From Pelomonas sp036401055 (GTDB lineage Bacteria > Pseudomonadota > Gammaproteobacteria > Burkholderiales > Burkholderiaceae_C), in contig DASWWC010000312.1 in NCBI GenBank assembly GCA_036401055.1, positions 1 through 12,341 of the forward strand: a stretch of 12,341 nucleotides of DNA, written 5' to 3'. The translations under genes and the position numbers were made by a program. Below are positions 1-6,622 of the stretch, one piece after another; position 1 is the stretch's first letter, and each line of letters opens with the position of its first letter. Under the pieces are notes generated by a model. That model ran no database searches and was not told where the DNA came from. It saw only the letters and a program-made list of their open reading frames with translations.

Positions 1-170
1 CGCAGCCAGCGCGGCTCGTGCTCGTCGGCGGCGGCCTGGTGGGTGCGGCGCGCCTGCTGCAGTTGCGTCAGGCGGGCCAGCACGGCGGCGTCCTGTTCGG
101 CGCCCGGCTGCAGGCGCGCAAACTCGGCGCGCGCAGGCTGCAGCCAGCTCGGGGTGTCGGGTGTGTTCAT
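1..170 (-). CDS. N-terminal part of an unidentified gene following the sigma factor (possible anti-sigma or partner protein), cut by the window edge
   Basis: Only the first 56 residues are visible, beginning MNTPDTPSWLQPARAEFARL. The ATG (170-168 on the minus strand) overlaps the TGA stop of the sigma-factor gene in an ATGA arrangement, which points to translational coupling and a shared operon. The visible part is rich in Ala, Arg, Gln and Leu, has no Cys, and shows no membrane segment; residues around 28-50 look helical. Genes cotranscribed directly after an ECF sigma factor often encode its anti-sigma factor, which is the basis for that suggestion. No anti-sigma motif (for example a HxxxCxxC zinc site) lies in the visible part, so the function is unproven. 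The rest of the gene lies to the left of the window. Confidence 0.6.
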   Translation of the reverse strand, partial: MNTPDTPSWLQPARAEFARLQPGAEQDAAVLARLTQLQQARRTHQAAADEHEPRWL

Positions 171-775
171 GGGCGTTCTCCCACCGCCAGCAGGTCGGCC
201 AGGCGCTGGCGGGCACGGTGCAGGCGGGTGCGCAGCACGTCCACGCTGACGCCGGCTATGGCCGCGGCGTCCTCGTAGCGGCGCTCCTGCAGGTCCACCA
301 GCACCAGGGCCTCGCGCTGCGGCCAGCTCAGGCGGCGGATGGCGGTCCAGAGCTGGGTCTGCTGCTGGCGGGTGTCGAGTCGGAGGTCGCTGCCGGGGCC
401 GCCGATGTCGTGCTCGGCATCGGCTTCTTCCAGCGGCACGTGGCGTCGCGCGTCGCGCCATTGGCCCAGCAACTGGTGCCGGGCCATGCCGGCCAGGTAG
501 GCCCCCAGCGAGCCGCGTTCGGGCCGGAAGTCCTGCGCGCCGTGCAGCAGCGTGGCGAAGGCCTCCTGCACCGCGTCCAGTGCCGCGGCCTCGTCGCCGG
601 CCAGCGCCAGCGCGTAGCGGTAGACCGAGCCGCTCTCGCGCCGGTAGAGCAGCGCCAGCGCGTCGGCATCACCGGCCGCGATGCGGGCCAGCAGCGCGGC
701 CTCGTCGCTGCGGGCCGCCGCGCCGGGCGCGACGAAGCCGAGGCGGGTCAGCCAGCCCATCGTGAGCAGCGCCAT
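167..775 (-). CDS. ECF-family RNA polymerase sigma factor (sigma-70 type)
   Basis: A 202-residue protein with the two-domain layout of extracytoplasmic-function sigma factors. Sigma region 2 spans about residues 24-110 and includes DAVQEAFATLL (67-77), matching the D-x-x-QE-x-F helix that contacts core polymerase and the -10 element. A linker of about 30 residues follows. Region 4 spans about 140-192, with LSWPQREALVLV and the helix-turn-helix AAAIAGVSVDVLRTRLHRAR that would read the -35 element. It would redirect polymerase to a small regulon, perhaps including its own operon. The stop overlaps the next gene by ATGA. The first ATG (775-773) gives a roughly 20-residue extension before the domain; an ATG at 760-758 is a plausible alternative, and neither has a strong ribosome-binding site. 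The subfamily cannot be assigned from sequence alone. Confidence 0.9.
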   Translation of the reverse strand: MALLTMGWLTRLGFVAPGAAARSDEAALLARIAAGDADALALLYRRESGSVYRYALALAGDEAAALDAVQEAFATLLHGAQDFRPERGSLGAYLAGMARHQLLGQWRDARRHVPLEEADAEHDIGGPGSDLRLDTRQQQTQLWTAIRRLSWPQREALVLVDLQERRYEDAAAIAGVSVDVLRTRLHRARQRLADLLAVGERP

Positions 776-955
776 GGTGAGGAAGTCGGCAGGACTTGCA
801 TGCCGCTATTGAGCGCGGCGGCCCGGCTTCGTTACTCGGGACAAACCCGTCGTCACTTTTGGCAGGGGGCAGGCTCGCCACGGCTTGCGGCAGGTCAATG
901 CAGCGTGTGGCCGTTGGGATGAGCATGGAGGCCTGGCTGTTCCCAGGAGACTTGC

Positions 956-1309
956 ATGAGCACCGGATACCGCGCATTGGCGGCCGACATTTCTTCCACG
1001 CTGGCGCAGCTGCGTGCCGACCAGCCCGAGCTGATGCGCGGCTTCGGGTCGCTGTCGCAGGCGGCCATGCGCGGCGGCGCGCTGGACGCCAAGGCGAAGG
1101 AGCTCATCGCGATGGCGCTGGGTGTGGCGGCGCGCTGCGACGCCTGCCTGGCCTTTCACGCGCAGGCGCTGGTCAGGCTGGGCTGCACGCGGGCCGAGCT
1201 GGAGGACGCGCTGGCCGTCTGCGTCTACATGGGCGGCGGACCGTCGCTGATGTACGCGGCCCGGGCGCTGGACGCCTTCGAGGAGTGCGCCGGCGTCGCT
1301 GCCGGCTGA
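956..1309 (+). CDS. Carboxymuconolactone decarboxylase / AhpD-like family protein
   Basis: A 117-residue, mostly helical protein of the AhpD/CMD fold. The redox motif CDACLAFH (C61, C64, H68) has the CxxCxxxH spacing of alkylhydroperoxidase-like members, which act as thiol peroxidases or disulfide reductases, rather than of true gamma-carboxymuconolactone decarboxylases. The segment before it, LDAKAKELIAMALGVAARC, and the glycine-rich YMGGGPSLMYAARAL after it are typical of the family. An AGGAGA ribosome-binding site at 945-950 sits 5 bases before the ATG and fixes the start. The aminotransferase gene follows 41 bases later on the same strand, so cotranscription is possible. The substrate and the electron donor cannot be told from the sequence. 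Confidence 0.87.
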   Translation: MSTGYRALAADISSTLAQLRADQPELMRGFGSLSQAAMRGGALDAKAKELIAMALGVAARCDACLAFHAQALVRLGCTRAELEDALAVCVYMGGGPSLMYAARALDAFEECAGVAAG

Positions 1310-1350
1310 ACGAGGGCGCAGGTCAGGCGGGCTTGCACAATCGGGCCATC

Positions 1351-2496
1351 ATGCCCGCCCTGCCCACCAAGCTGCCCCACACCGGCACCACCATCTTCAC
1401 CGTCATGTCGGCGCTGGCCGCCGAGCATGGCGCGGTCAACCTGGGCCAGGGCTTCCCGGACTTCGAGGCCGACCCGGCGCTGCTGCAGGCCGTCACCACT
1501 GCGATGACCGCTGGCCACAATCAGTACCCGCCGATGACCGGCGTGCCGGCGCTGCGCCAGGCGGTGGCGGCCAAGCTGAACGACCTCTACGGCTCGGCCT
1601 ACGACGCGGACCGCGACATCACCATCACCGCGGGCGGCACACAGGGCCTCATCACCGCGCTGCATGCCTGCGTGGGCGCGGGCGACGAGGTCATCATCAT
1701 CGAACCGGCCTACGACAGCTACGACCCGGCCATCCGCCTGGCCGGCGCGCTGCCGGTGGGCGTGCCGATGACGCTGGACTATCGGCTGGACTGGGCGGCC
1801 GTGCGCGCCGCCATCACGCCGCGCACGCGGGCGCTGGTGCTGAACACGCCGCACAACCCCAGCGGCCGCGTGGCGACGCACGAAGACTTGCTGGAGCTGG
1901 AGCGCATCGCTGAAGCGCACGACCTCTTCGTCGTCAGCGACGAGGTCTACGAGCACATGGTGTTCGACGGCGCCTTGCACGAAAGCGTGGCTCGCTATCC
2001 GGCCCTGCGCGAGCGCAGCTTCCTGGTCAGCAGCTTCGGCAAGACCTTCCACGTGACGGGCTGGAAGGTGGGCTTCGTCGCCGCGCCGCCGGCGCTGTCG
2101 GCGGCGTTCCGCCGGCTGCACCAGTACACGGTGTTCACCGTTCACACGCCGACGCAGCATGCGCTCGCGGCCTACCTGTCTGACCCCGCGCCCTGGCAGG
2201 GGCTGAGCGGCTTCTACCAGGCCAAGCGCGACACCTTCCGCGCCGCGCTGGCATCGACGCCGCTGAAGCTGCTGCCCTGCGAGGGCACCTACTTCCAGAC
2301 CGTGGACTACCGCGCCGTGTCGGACCTGCCGGAGCTGGACTTCGCCCAATGGCTGACCACCAAGATCGGCGTGGCGGCCATCCCGCTGTCGGTTTTCTAC
2401 CAGCGGCCGCAGGAGCGTGGCCATGTGCGCTTCTGCTTTGCCAAGCGCGACGCGACGCTGGCCGAGGCGATCCGGCGCTTGCAGCAGCTGGCCTGA
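1351..2496 (+). CDS. ybdL: PLP-dependent aminotransferase, methionine aminotransferase (YbdL)-like
   Basis: A 381-residue class I/II fold-type I aminotransferase. Visible landmarks are the N-terminal substrate segment NLGQGFPDF (30-38), GGTQGL (95-100), NTPHNPSG around 165-172 with the cofactor-contacting Asn, SDEVYEH (196-202) with the Asp that contacts the PLP ring nitrogen, the Schiff-base lysine in SSFGKTFHVTGWKVG (K231), and a C-terminal HVRFCF with the carboxylate-binding Arg (about 360). NLGQGFPDF together with SFGKTFHVTGWK is characteristic of the YbdL/kynurenine aminotransferase-like subgroup, which transfers the amino group of methionine and some aromatic amino acids to a 2-oxo acid. 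The reading frame is open upstream to 796, but the family's N-terminus (MPALPTKLPHTGTTIF) matches the ATG at 1351. Substrate preference is inferred from the family. Confidence 0.92.
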   Translation: MPALPTKLPHTGTTIFTVMSALAAEHGAVNLGQGFPDFEADPALLQAVTTAMTAGHNQYPPMTGVPALRQAVAAKLNDLYGSAYDADRDITITAGGTQGLITALHACVGAGDEVIIIEPAYDSYDPAIRLAGALPVGVPMTLDYRLDWAAVRAAITPRTRALVLNTPHNPSGRVATHEDLLELERIAEAHDLFVVSDEVYEHMVFDGALHESVARYPALRERSFLVSSFGKTFHVTGWKVGFVAAPPALSAAFRRLHQYTVFTVHTPTQHALAAYLSDPAPWQGLSGFYQAKRDTFRAALASTPLKLLPCEGTYFQTVDYRAVSDLPELDFAQWLTTKIGVAAIPLSVFYQRPQERGHVRFCFAKRDATLAEAIRRLQQLA

Positions 2497-2596
2497 GCAG
2501 GCGGCCGCTGGCACGCCCCGTGCTAACCCTGGGTTGGGAGGCCGGAGGCCGCCGTCAGGGCGGATGCCGGTCGTGACCCAGTTCACGGAGGACATC

Positions 2597-3277
2597 ATGT
2601 TGCACCAGGCTCGTGCACCGGCCCATGCACTGAAAGCGGGGGCGCCGCCCAGGCAGACGGCCGGCGAGGCATTCGGCAAGTTGATCAACCTGTCGGGCCG
2701 GCGGCGCTTCACGTCGCAGCGCCTGGTGCTGTATGCGGTGCTGGCCGCCCAGGGCCGCGACGGCGCGCTGAGCACCTCGCGCGATGCGCTGGCCACCTTC
2801 AGCGATGCCCACCGTGCCTTGATGGAGGGTGAGCTGTCACCGGTCATGCTGGGCGGGGAGTTGGAGGAGGCCTACTTCGGCCCTGAGCGTGCCGAGGAAC
2901 GCATCACCGCCTTCATCGAGCTGGCCGGGCGTGCGCTGGACGCCATCGCCGCCGAACTGCGCAGTGCTCCGGGCTTGCTGGAGGAGTTGGTGGAGGCCGC
3001 CACACCGCTGCTGGCCACGCTGAACCGGCTGACCCAGGTCTACGAGGACCTGGCCCGCCAGCAGGCCGCGTCGGCCAAGCGGCAGCTGACCGCCGTGATG
3101 GGCGACATCGAGCAGATCGCCAAGCATGCGCGCATCGTGTCCTTCAACGCGCAGGTGGTGGCGGCACGCGCGGGTGTGTCGGGCCGCGAGTTCGCGGTCG
3201 TGTCCGGCGAGATGACGCACATCACCGGTCAGCTGGACGGCCTGGTGCGCGAGGCGGTGCGCAGCGCGGTGGCCTGA
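2597..3277 (+). CDS. Soluble mini-chemotaxis transducer: PilJ-type N-terminal domain fused to a short MCP signalling tip
   Basis: A 226-residue protein with no signal peptide and no membrane segment. Residues 23-52 contain LINLSGRRRFTSQRLVLYAV, which resembles the INLAGRQRMLSQR signature of the type IV pili chemotaxis transducer N-terminal domain (PilJ type). The middle (about 100-165) is helical, including LTQVYEDLARQQ. Residues 170-215, IEQIAKHARIVSFNAQVVAA and GREFAVVSGEM, match the chemoreceptor hairpin tip (consensus IA-QTNLLALNAAIEAARAG...GRGFAVVA-EVR) with several changes. The long methylation helices of a full receptor are absent. It may bind CheA/CheW-like partners or modulate a pilus chemotaxis array; this is inference. 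GGAGGA at 2587-2592 supports the ATG at 2597 over in-frame starts further upstream. It ends 3 bases before the convergent MerR-family gene. Confidence 0.82.
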   Translation: MLHQARAPAHALKAGAPPRQTAGEAFGKLINLSGRRRFTSQRLVLYAVLAAQGRDGALSTSRDALATFSDAHRALMEGELSPVMLGGELEEAYFGPERAEERITAFIELAGRALDAIAAELRSAPGLLEELVEAATPLLATLNRLTQVYEDLARQQAASAKRQLTAVMGDIEQIAKHARIVSFNAQVVAARAGVSGREFAVVSGEMTHITGQLDGLVREAVRSAVA

Positions 3278-3287
3278 ACCTCAGGCC
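3271..3287. terminator. Stem-loop holding both stop codons of two convergent genes
   Basis: GGCCTGA, loop ACC, TCAGGCC: a perfect 7-bp stem. The TGA of the plus-strand gene is in the left arm and the TGA of the minus-strand MerR gene is in the right arm. No T-run follows on either strand, so it may act as a weak bidirectional terminator or a 3'-end stabiliser rather than a classical Rho-independent terminator. Confidence 0.45.
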
Positions 3288-3655
3288 GCTGGCCGCAGCG
3301 GGCAGCTGGCGCCCACCTCGGGCGTCTCGGCCAACCGCTGTGCCAGGTCGGTGCGCAGCCCTTGCAGCGCGGCGATGCGCGCGTCGATGTCGGCCAGCTT
3401 GCGCGCCAGCGCCGCGCGCAGCGCTGGGCCGGCGTCCTGGCCTCGCGCCAGCAGCGGCAGGTCGGCGGCGATCTCGGCCAGCGTGAAGCCCAGCTGCTGC
3501 GCGGTGCGCACATAGCCCAGCCATTGCACGGCCTCCTCGGGGTAGTCGCGGTAGCCGTTGGCGCCGCGCCGCGCCTGCAGCAGGCCGCGCTTCTCGTAGA
3601 AGCGCAGGCTGTCGCGGCTCAGGCCGGTGCGTTCGGACAGGGTGCCGATCTGCAT
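3281..3655 (-). CDS. MerR-family transcriptional regulator
   Basis: A 124-residue protein starting MQIGTLSERTGLSRDSLRFY, the winged helix-turn-helix of the MerR family (residues 1-70, with LRFYEKRGLL and the wing around NGYRDYPEEAV). A dimerisation helix spans about 75-112. The C-terminus is short (VGASCPLRPAA) and has one Cys at 118, so the paired Cys/His metal sites of CueR or ZntR are not obvious; the inducer is unknown. The reading frame stays open upstream to 3721, but the family N-terminus matches the ATG at 3655-3653, and the longer version would run through the divergent promoter. The gene is divergent from a small membrane protein with a MerR-type operator between them, so it probably controls that gene and perhaps itself by distorting over-spaced promoter DNA. 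Confidence 0.9.
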   Translation of the reverse strand: MQIGTLSERTGLSRDSLRFYEKRGLLQARRGANGYRDYPEEAVQWLGYVRTAQQLGFTLAEIAADLPLLARGQDAGPALRAALARKLADIDARIAALQGLRTDLAQRLAETPEVGASCPLRPAA

Positions 3656-3674
3656 GAATAACTCGGTGTGGGGC

Positions 3675-3705
3675 TTGACCCTGGAGCGTAGTCCAAGGCT
3701 GAGCA
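3675..3705 (+). promoter_or_regulatory. Putative MerR-type operator/promoter with 19-bp spacer
   Basis: TTGACC at 3675-3680 serves as a -35. It is followed by a 19-base spacer holding the dyad CCCTGGA (3679-3685) and TCCAAGG (3692-3698), 6 of 7 pairs matching, in the position seen at CueR/SoxR-type promoters. A -10 near 3700-3705 (TGAGCA) is a poor match to consensus. It lies between the divergent MerR gene and the membrane-protein gene, and would fire rightward into the latter. Confidence 0.6.
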
Positions 3706-3734
3706 TGGCTGCCTTCGTCACTCCAGGCCTTCAC

Positions 3735-4193
3735 ATGTTCGCCTTCCGTCCGCAGCAGTTCCGCCATGTCGTGCGCGCCAGCGCGCTGTACGACCTGGTC
3801 GTCACCGCACCCTTCGCCACGCCCTGGACCTTCGCCATCGCCTTTGGCCAACTGGATGCCGTCAACCAGGCGCTGGGCGGCCAGCCGTTGCCGGCGTTTG
3901 CGCCCCTCCACCAGCTGTTTGCGCTGCTGATGGCCAGCGTCGTGCTGGTGTGGTCGTGGTTGCGCCTGCGCAGCCCCAGCGCCGCGCCGGGCCGGCACGA
4001 TGCCGCGACGAGGCTGCTGTTCAGCGCCTGGATGTTCTGGACCTGGCTGCAGACCGGCGCGCCGGTGATGCTGCTGTTCCTGCTGCCGGAGCTGGCCTGG
4101 GCGGTGGTTCAGGCGTGGCCGGTGCGAGGGCAGGCTGCTGCGCCCGAGCATTCGGCAAGGGGCAACCGAGCTTTCGGCGCGCTTCTGGAATAA
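3735..4193 (+). CDS. Small integral membrane protein of unknown function
   Basis: A 152-residue hydrophobic protein that I cannot assign to a named family. Likely membrane segments are about 16-40 (LYDLVVTAPFATPWTFAIAF), 56-77 (FAPLHQLFALLMASVVLVW), 92-106 and 108-128 (VMLLFLLPELAWAVVQAW), giving up to four passes. The tail is hydrophilic and short. Residues 19-33, YDLVVTAPFATPWTF, look like a conserved family signature. The ATG at 3735 is chosen because the MerR-type promoter would start transcription just before it; the ATG at 3705 lies in the putative -10 element. The gene is the likely target of the divergent MerR regulator, so it may belong to a stress or export response, but no substrate can be inferred. 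Neither candidate start has a clear ribosome-binding site. Confidence 0.72.
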   Translation: MFAFRPQQFRHVVRASALYDLVVTAPFATPWTFAIAFGQLDAVNQALGGQPLPAFAPLHQLFALLMASVVLVWSWLRLRSPSAAPGRHDAATRLLFSAWMFWTWLQTGAPVMLLFLLPELAWAVVQAWPVRGQAAAPEHSARGNRAFGALLE

Positions 4194-4201
4194 CCCTGGC
4201 G

Positions 4202-4214
4202 CCGGCTCCGCCGG
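4202..4214. other. Small hairpin between the membrane-protein gene and ilvD
   Basis: CCGGC, loop TCC, GCCGG: a 5-bp stem in the 60-base gap. It overlaps GACAAT (4214-4219), which resembles a -10 element in front of ilvD, but no matching -35 is evident. It could be a weak terminator or part of the ilvD leader; the support is slight. Confidence 0.25.
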
Positions 4215-4253
4215 ACAATCGCGGCTTCCCGAATCCGTTTCGAGCCGCCCGCC

Positions 4254-6116
4254 ATGCCCACCCCCTACCGCTCCAAGACCTCCACCGCCGGCCGCAACAT
4301 GGCCGGTGCCCGCTCGCTGTGGCGCGCCACCGGCATGAAGGATGACGACTTCGCCAAGCCCATCATCGCCATCGCCAACTCCTTCACCCAGTTCGTGCCC
4401 GGCCACGTGCACCTGAAGGACCTGGGCCAGCTCGTGGCCCGCGAGATCGAGCGCGTGGGCGGTGTGGCCAAGGAGTTCAACACCATCGCCGTGGACGACG
4501 GCATCGCGATGGGCCACGACGGCATGCTGTATTCGCTGCCCAGCCGCGACATCATTGCCGACTCGGTCGAGTACATGGTCAACGCCCACTGCGCCGACGC
4601 GCTGGTGTGCATCTCCAACTGCGACAAGATCACCCCCGGCATGCTGATGGCCGCGATGCGGCTCAACATCCCCGTCGTGTTCGTCTCCGGCGGCCCGATG
4701 GAAGCCGGCAAGGTGCGCCTGGCGGTGCCCGGCACGGCCAAGATCGAGATCAAGAAGCTGGACCTCATCGACGCCATGGTCATGGCCGCCGACAGCAAGG
4801 TCAGCGATGCCGACCTCGCCGAAGTCGAACGCTCGGCCTGCCCCACCTGCGGCAGCTGCTCAGGCATGTTCACCGCCAACTCCATGAACTGCCTGACCGA
4901 GGCGCTGGGCCTCTCGCTGCCGGGCAACGGCACGGTGGTGGCCACGCACGCGGATCGCGAAGAGCTTTTCAAGCAGGCCGGCCGCACGGCCGTGGAGCTG
5001 TGCAAGCGCTTCTACGAGCAGGACGACGCGAGCGTGCTGCCACGCGCCATCGGCAAGAAGGCCTTCGAGAACGCGATGACGCTGGACATCGCGATGGGCG
5101 GCTCCACCAACACCATCCTGCACATCCTGGCCGCGGCGCAGGAAGCCGGCATCGATTTCGACATGACGGACATCGACCGCCTGTCGCGCGACGTGCCGCA
5201 GCTGTGCAAGGTGGCGCCCAACACCAACAAGTACCACATCGAGGACGTGCACCGCGCCGGCGGCATCATGGCCATCCTGGGCGAGCTGGACCGTGCCGGC
5301 AAGCTGCACACCGACGCGCCCACCGTGCACGCCAAGACGATGAAGGACGCGCTGGACCAGTGGGACATCGCCCGCTCGCCCAGCGACGCGGTGAAGACCT
5401 TCTACATGGCCGGCCCCGCCGGCATCCCGACGCAGACGGCCTTCAGCCAGAACACTCGCTGGCCCAGCCTCGACACCGACCGCGCCGAAGGCTGCATCCG
5501 CTCGTTCGAGCACGCCTTCAGCAAGGAAGGCGGCCTGGCCGTGCTGCGCGGCAACATCGCGCTGGACGGCTGCGTCGTGAAGACCGCCGGCGTGGACGAC
5601 AGCCTGCTGGTGTTCGAAGGCCCGGCGCATGTCGTCGAAAGCCAGGACGAAGCCGTGGCCAACATCCTGGACGACAAGGTCAAGGCCGGCGACGTGGTCG
5701 TGGTGCGCTACGAAGGCCCCAAGGGCGGCCCCGGCATGCAGGAAATGCTCTACCCAACCAGCTACATCAAGAGCAAGGGCCTGGGCAAGGCCTGCGCGCT
5801 GCTGACCGACGGCCGCTTCTCGGGCGGCACCTCGGGTCTGTCCATCGGCCACTGCTCGCCCGAAGCGGCGGCAGGCGGCGCGATTGGCTTGGTCAGGAAC
5901 GGTGACCGCATCCGCATCGACATCCCGAACCGCACCATCGACGTGCTGGTCAGCGACGAGGAACTGGCCAAGCGCCGCGCCGAGCAAGACGCCAAGGGCT
6001 GGAAGCCGGCTCAGGCGCGTCCGCGCAAGGTGTCGGCCGCGCTGAAGGCGTATGCGCTGCTGGCGACGTCGGCGGACAAAGGAGCGGTGAGGGATTTGAG
6101 CCAGCTGGAGGGCTGA
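4254..6116 (+). CDS. ilvD: Dihydroxy-acid dehydratase
   Basis: A 620-residue IlvD, close in length to the 616-residue Escherichia coli enzyme and collinear with it from the N-terminus (RSKTSTAGRNMAGARSLWRA) to the end (LLATSADKGAVRDLSQLEG). It dehydrates 2,3-dihydroxy-isovalerate and 2,3-dihydroxy-3-methylvalerate to the 2-oxo acids in valine and isoleucine synthesis, in the cytosol. SNCDKITPG (C123) and CPTCGSCSGMFTANSM (C196, C199, C202) carry the iron-sulfur ligand cysteines. The segment NSFTQFVPGH (42-51) lacks the extra Cys of the [2Fe-2S] plant-type enzymes, which fits the oxygen-labile [4Fe-4S] type. Other signatures are VDDGIAMGHDGMLYSLPSR, GGSTNT and DGRFSGGTSGLSIGH. The start matches the family N-terminus although no strong ribosome-binding site precedes it. 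No other ilv gene is adjacent. Confidence 0.98.
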   Translation: MPTPYRSKTSTAGRNMAGARSLWRATGMKDDDFAKPIIAIANSFTQFVPGHVHLKDLGQLVAREIERVGGVAKEFNTIAVDDGIAMGHDGMLYSLPSRDIIADSVEYMVNAHCADALVCISNCDKITPGMLMAAMRLNIPVVFVSGGPMEAGKVRLAVPGTAKIEIKKLDLIDAMVMAADSKVSDADLAEVERSACPTCGSCSGMFTANSMNCLTEALGLSLPGNGTVVATHADREELFKQAGRTAVELCKRFYEQDDASVLPRAIGKKAFENAMTLDIAMGGSTNTILHILAAAQEAGIDFDMTDIDRLSRDVPQLCKVAPNTNKYHIEDVHRAGGIMAILGELDRAGKLHTDAPTVHAKTMKDALDQWDIARSPSDAVKTFYMAGPAGIPTQTAFSQNTRWPSLDTDRAEGCIRSFEHAFSKEGGLAVLRGNIALDGCVVKTAGVDDSLLVFEGPAHVVESQDEAVANILDDKVKAGDVVVVRYEGPKGGPGMQEMLYPTSYIKSKGLGKACALLTDGRFSGGTSGLSIGHCSPEAAAGGAIGLVRNGDRIRIDIPNRTIDVLVSDEELAKRRAEQDAKGWKPAQARPRKVSAALKAYALLATSADKGAVRDLSQLEG

Positions 6117-6124
6117 GTGGTGCC

Positions 6125-6158
6125 AGGGTCGGAATTGGGCGAGTCCCGATCCGGCCCT
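6125..6158 (+). terminator. Putative terminator hairpin downstream of ilvD
   Basis: AGGGTCGGA (6125-6133) pairs with TCCGGCCCT (6150-6158), eight of nine positions Watson-Crick and one G-T. An inner GGG/CCC pairing (6137-6139, 6145-6147) lies in the loop. It begins 8 bases after the ilvD stop and is followed by ATCTTGCT, which is not a strong T-run. Intrinsic or Rho-assisted termination of ilvD is plausible. Confidence 0.45.
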
Positions 6159-6214
6159 ATCTTGCTAGGCGCAACACCAGTGCGCGGCACACTTGGCTGC
6201 GACTGCCTCGGTGG

Positions 6215-6622
6215 TCATGTCCGTATCTGCTCGAACGTGCTCTTGCTGGTAAAGCGCCAGGGCACCCGAAGCGCTGTCTTTGATGTGAGCTTGGCCACGT
6301 CGATGATCTTCGGCCACCACTGGACGAGGTTGTGAGCCTGCACCCAATATGGCTTGCTCCACTGCGGATCGAGCACGAAAACAGTCAAGCCGTGCCGTCG
6401 CAGCATCTCGCGCTCGGCTTTGGATTTCTTGAATCGGTCAATAGACACCACGATCCAGCCACCCTCGACAGCCAGTACGCTCAACCACTCCGGGTCAGGT
6501 GTGTTCGCAGCGAACTTGTCCTTGAGTGGAGTCACCTGCTCGACTGCAGGATCGAATTTCGATAGTTCGCCAATGCCCCGCGCGAGGCTGGGCGGCAAGT
6601 TGTTGTCGAACAGGAATTTCAA
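6215..6622 (-). CDS. VapC45-like toxin, DUF5615/PIN-like ribonuclease domain
   Basis: A 135-residue protein beginning KFLFDNNLPPSLARGI after the start codon, the hallmark N-terminus of DUF5615/Mut7-C-like PIN-fold proteins. Conserved acidic residues that could bind metal are D6 (FDNNLP), D43/E45 (TPDPEWL) and D61 (VVSIDRF). WIVVSIDRF and GLTVFVLDPQW are the typical core strands. The size and its position after a DUF433 antitoxin gene match the Mycobacterium tuberculosis VapB45-VapC45 pair (Rv2018-Rv2019). It is predicted to be an RNA-cleaving toxin held by its antitoxin. The apparent start is TTG (6622-6620), overlapping the antitoxin TGA by four bases as TTGA, which suggests coupled and weak translation. 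The tail (about 105-135) is basic and Ser/Thr-rich. Codon use and GC are less extreme than in the surrounding genes. Confidence 0.85.
   Translation of the reverse strand: MKFLFDNNLPPSLARGIGELSKFDPAVEQVTPLKDKFAANTPDPEWLSVLAVEGGWIVVSIDRFKKSKAEREMLRRHGLTVFVLDPQWSKPYWVQAHNLVQWWPKIIDVAKLTSKTALRVPWRFTSKSTFEQIRT

Noticed and set aside
796..1350. Longer N-terminus for the aminotransferase, since the frame is open from 796
   Set aside because: The added 185 residues overlap the AhpD-like gene and look random; the family's N-terminus matches the ATG at 1351.
1225..2847. Long open frame (540 codons) on the minus strand opposite the aminotransferase gene
   Set aside because: It is antisense to a clear aminotransferase and is Arg/Ala/Gly-rich with no domain signature, as expected in GC-rich DNA where reverse frames rarely meet stops.
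3222..4589. 455-codon minus-strand frame across the MerR gene, membrane gene and ilvD start
   Set aside because: It crosses several well-supported genes and the MerR-type promoter, and has no protein-like motif.
4607..5905. Second plus-strand open frame inside ilvD (432 codons)
   Set aside because: It is Arg/Gly/His-rich and reads out of phase with a textbook ilvD; no start signal or domain.
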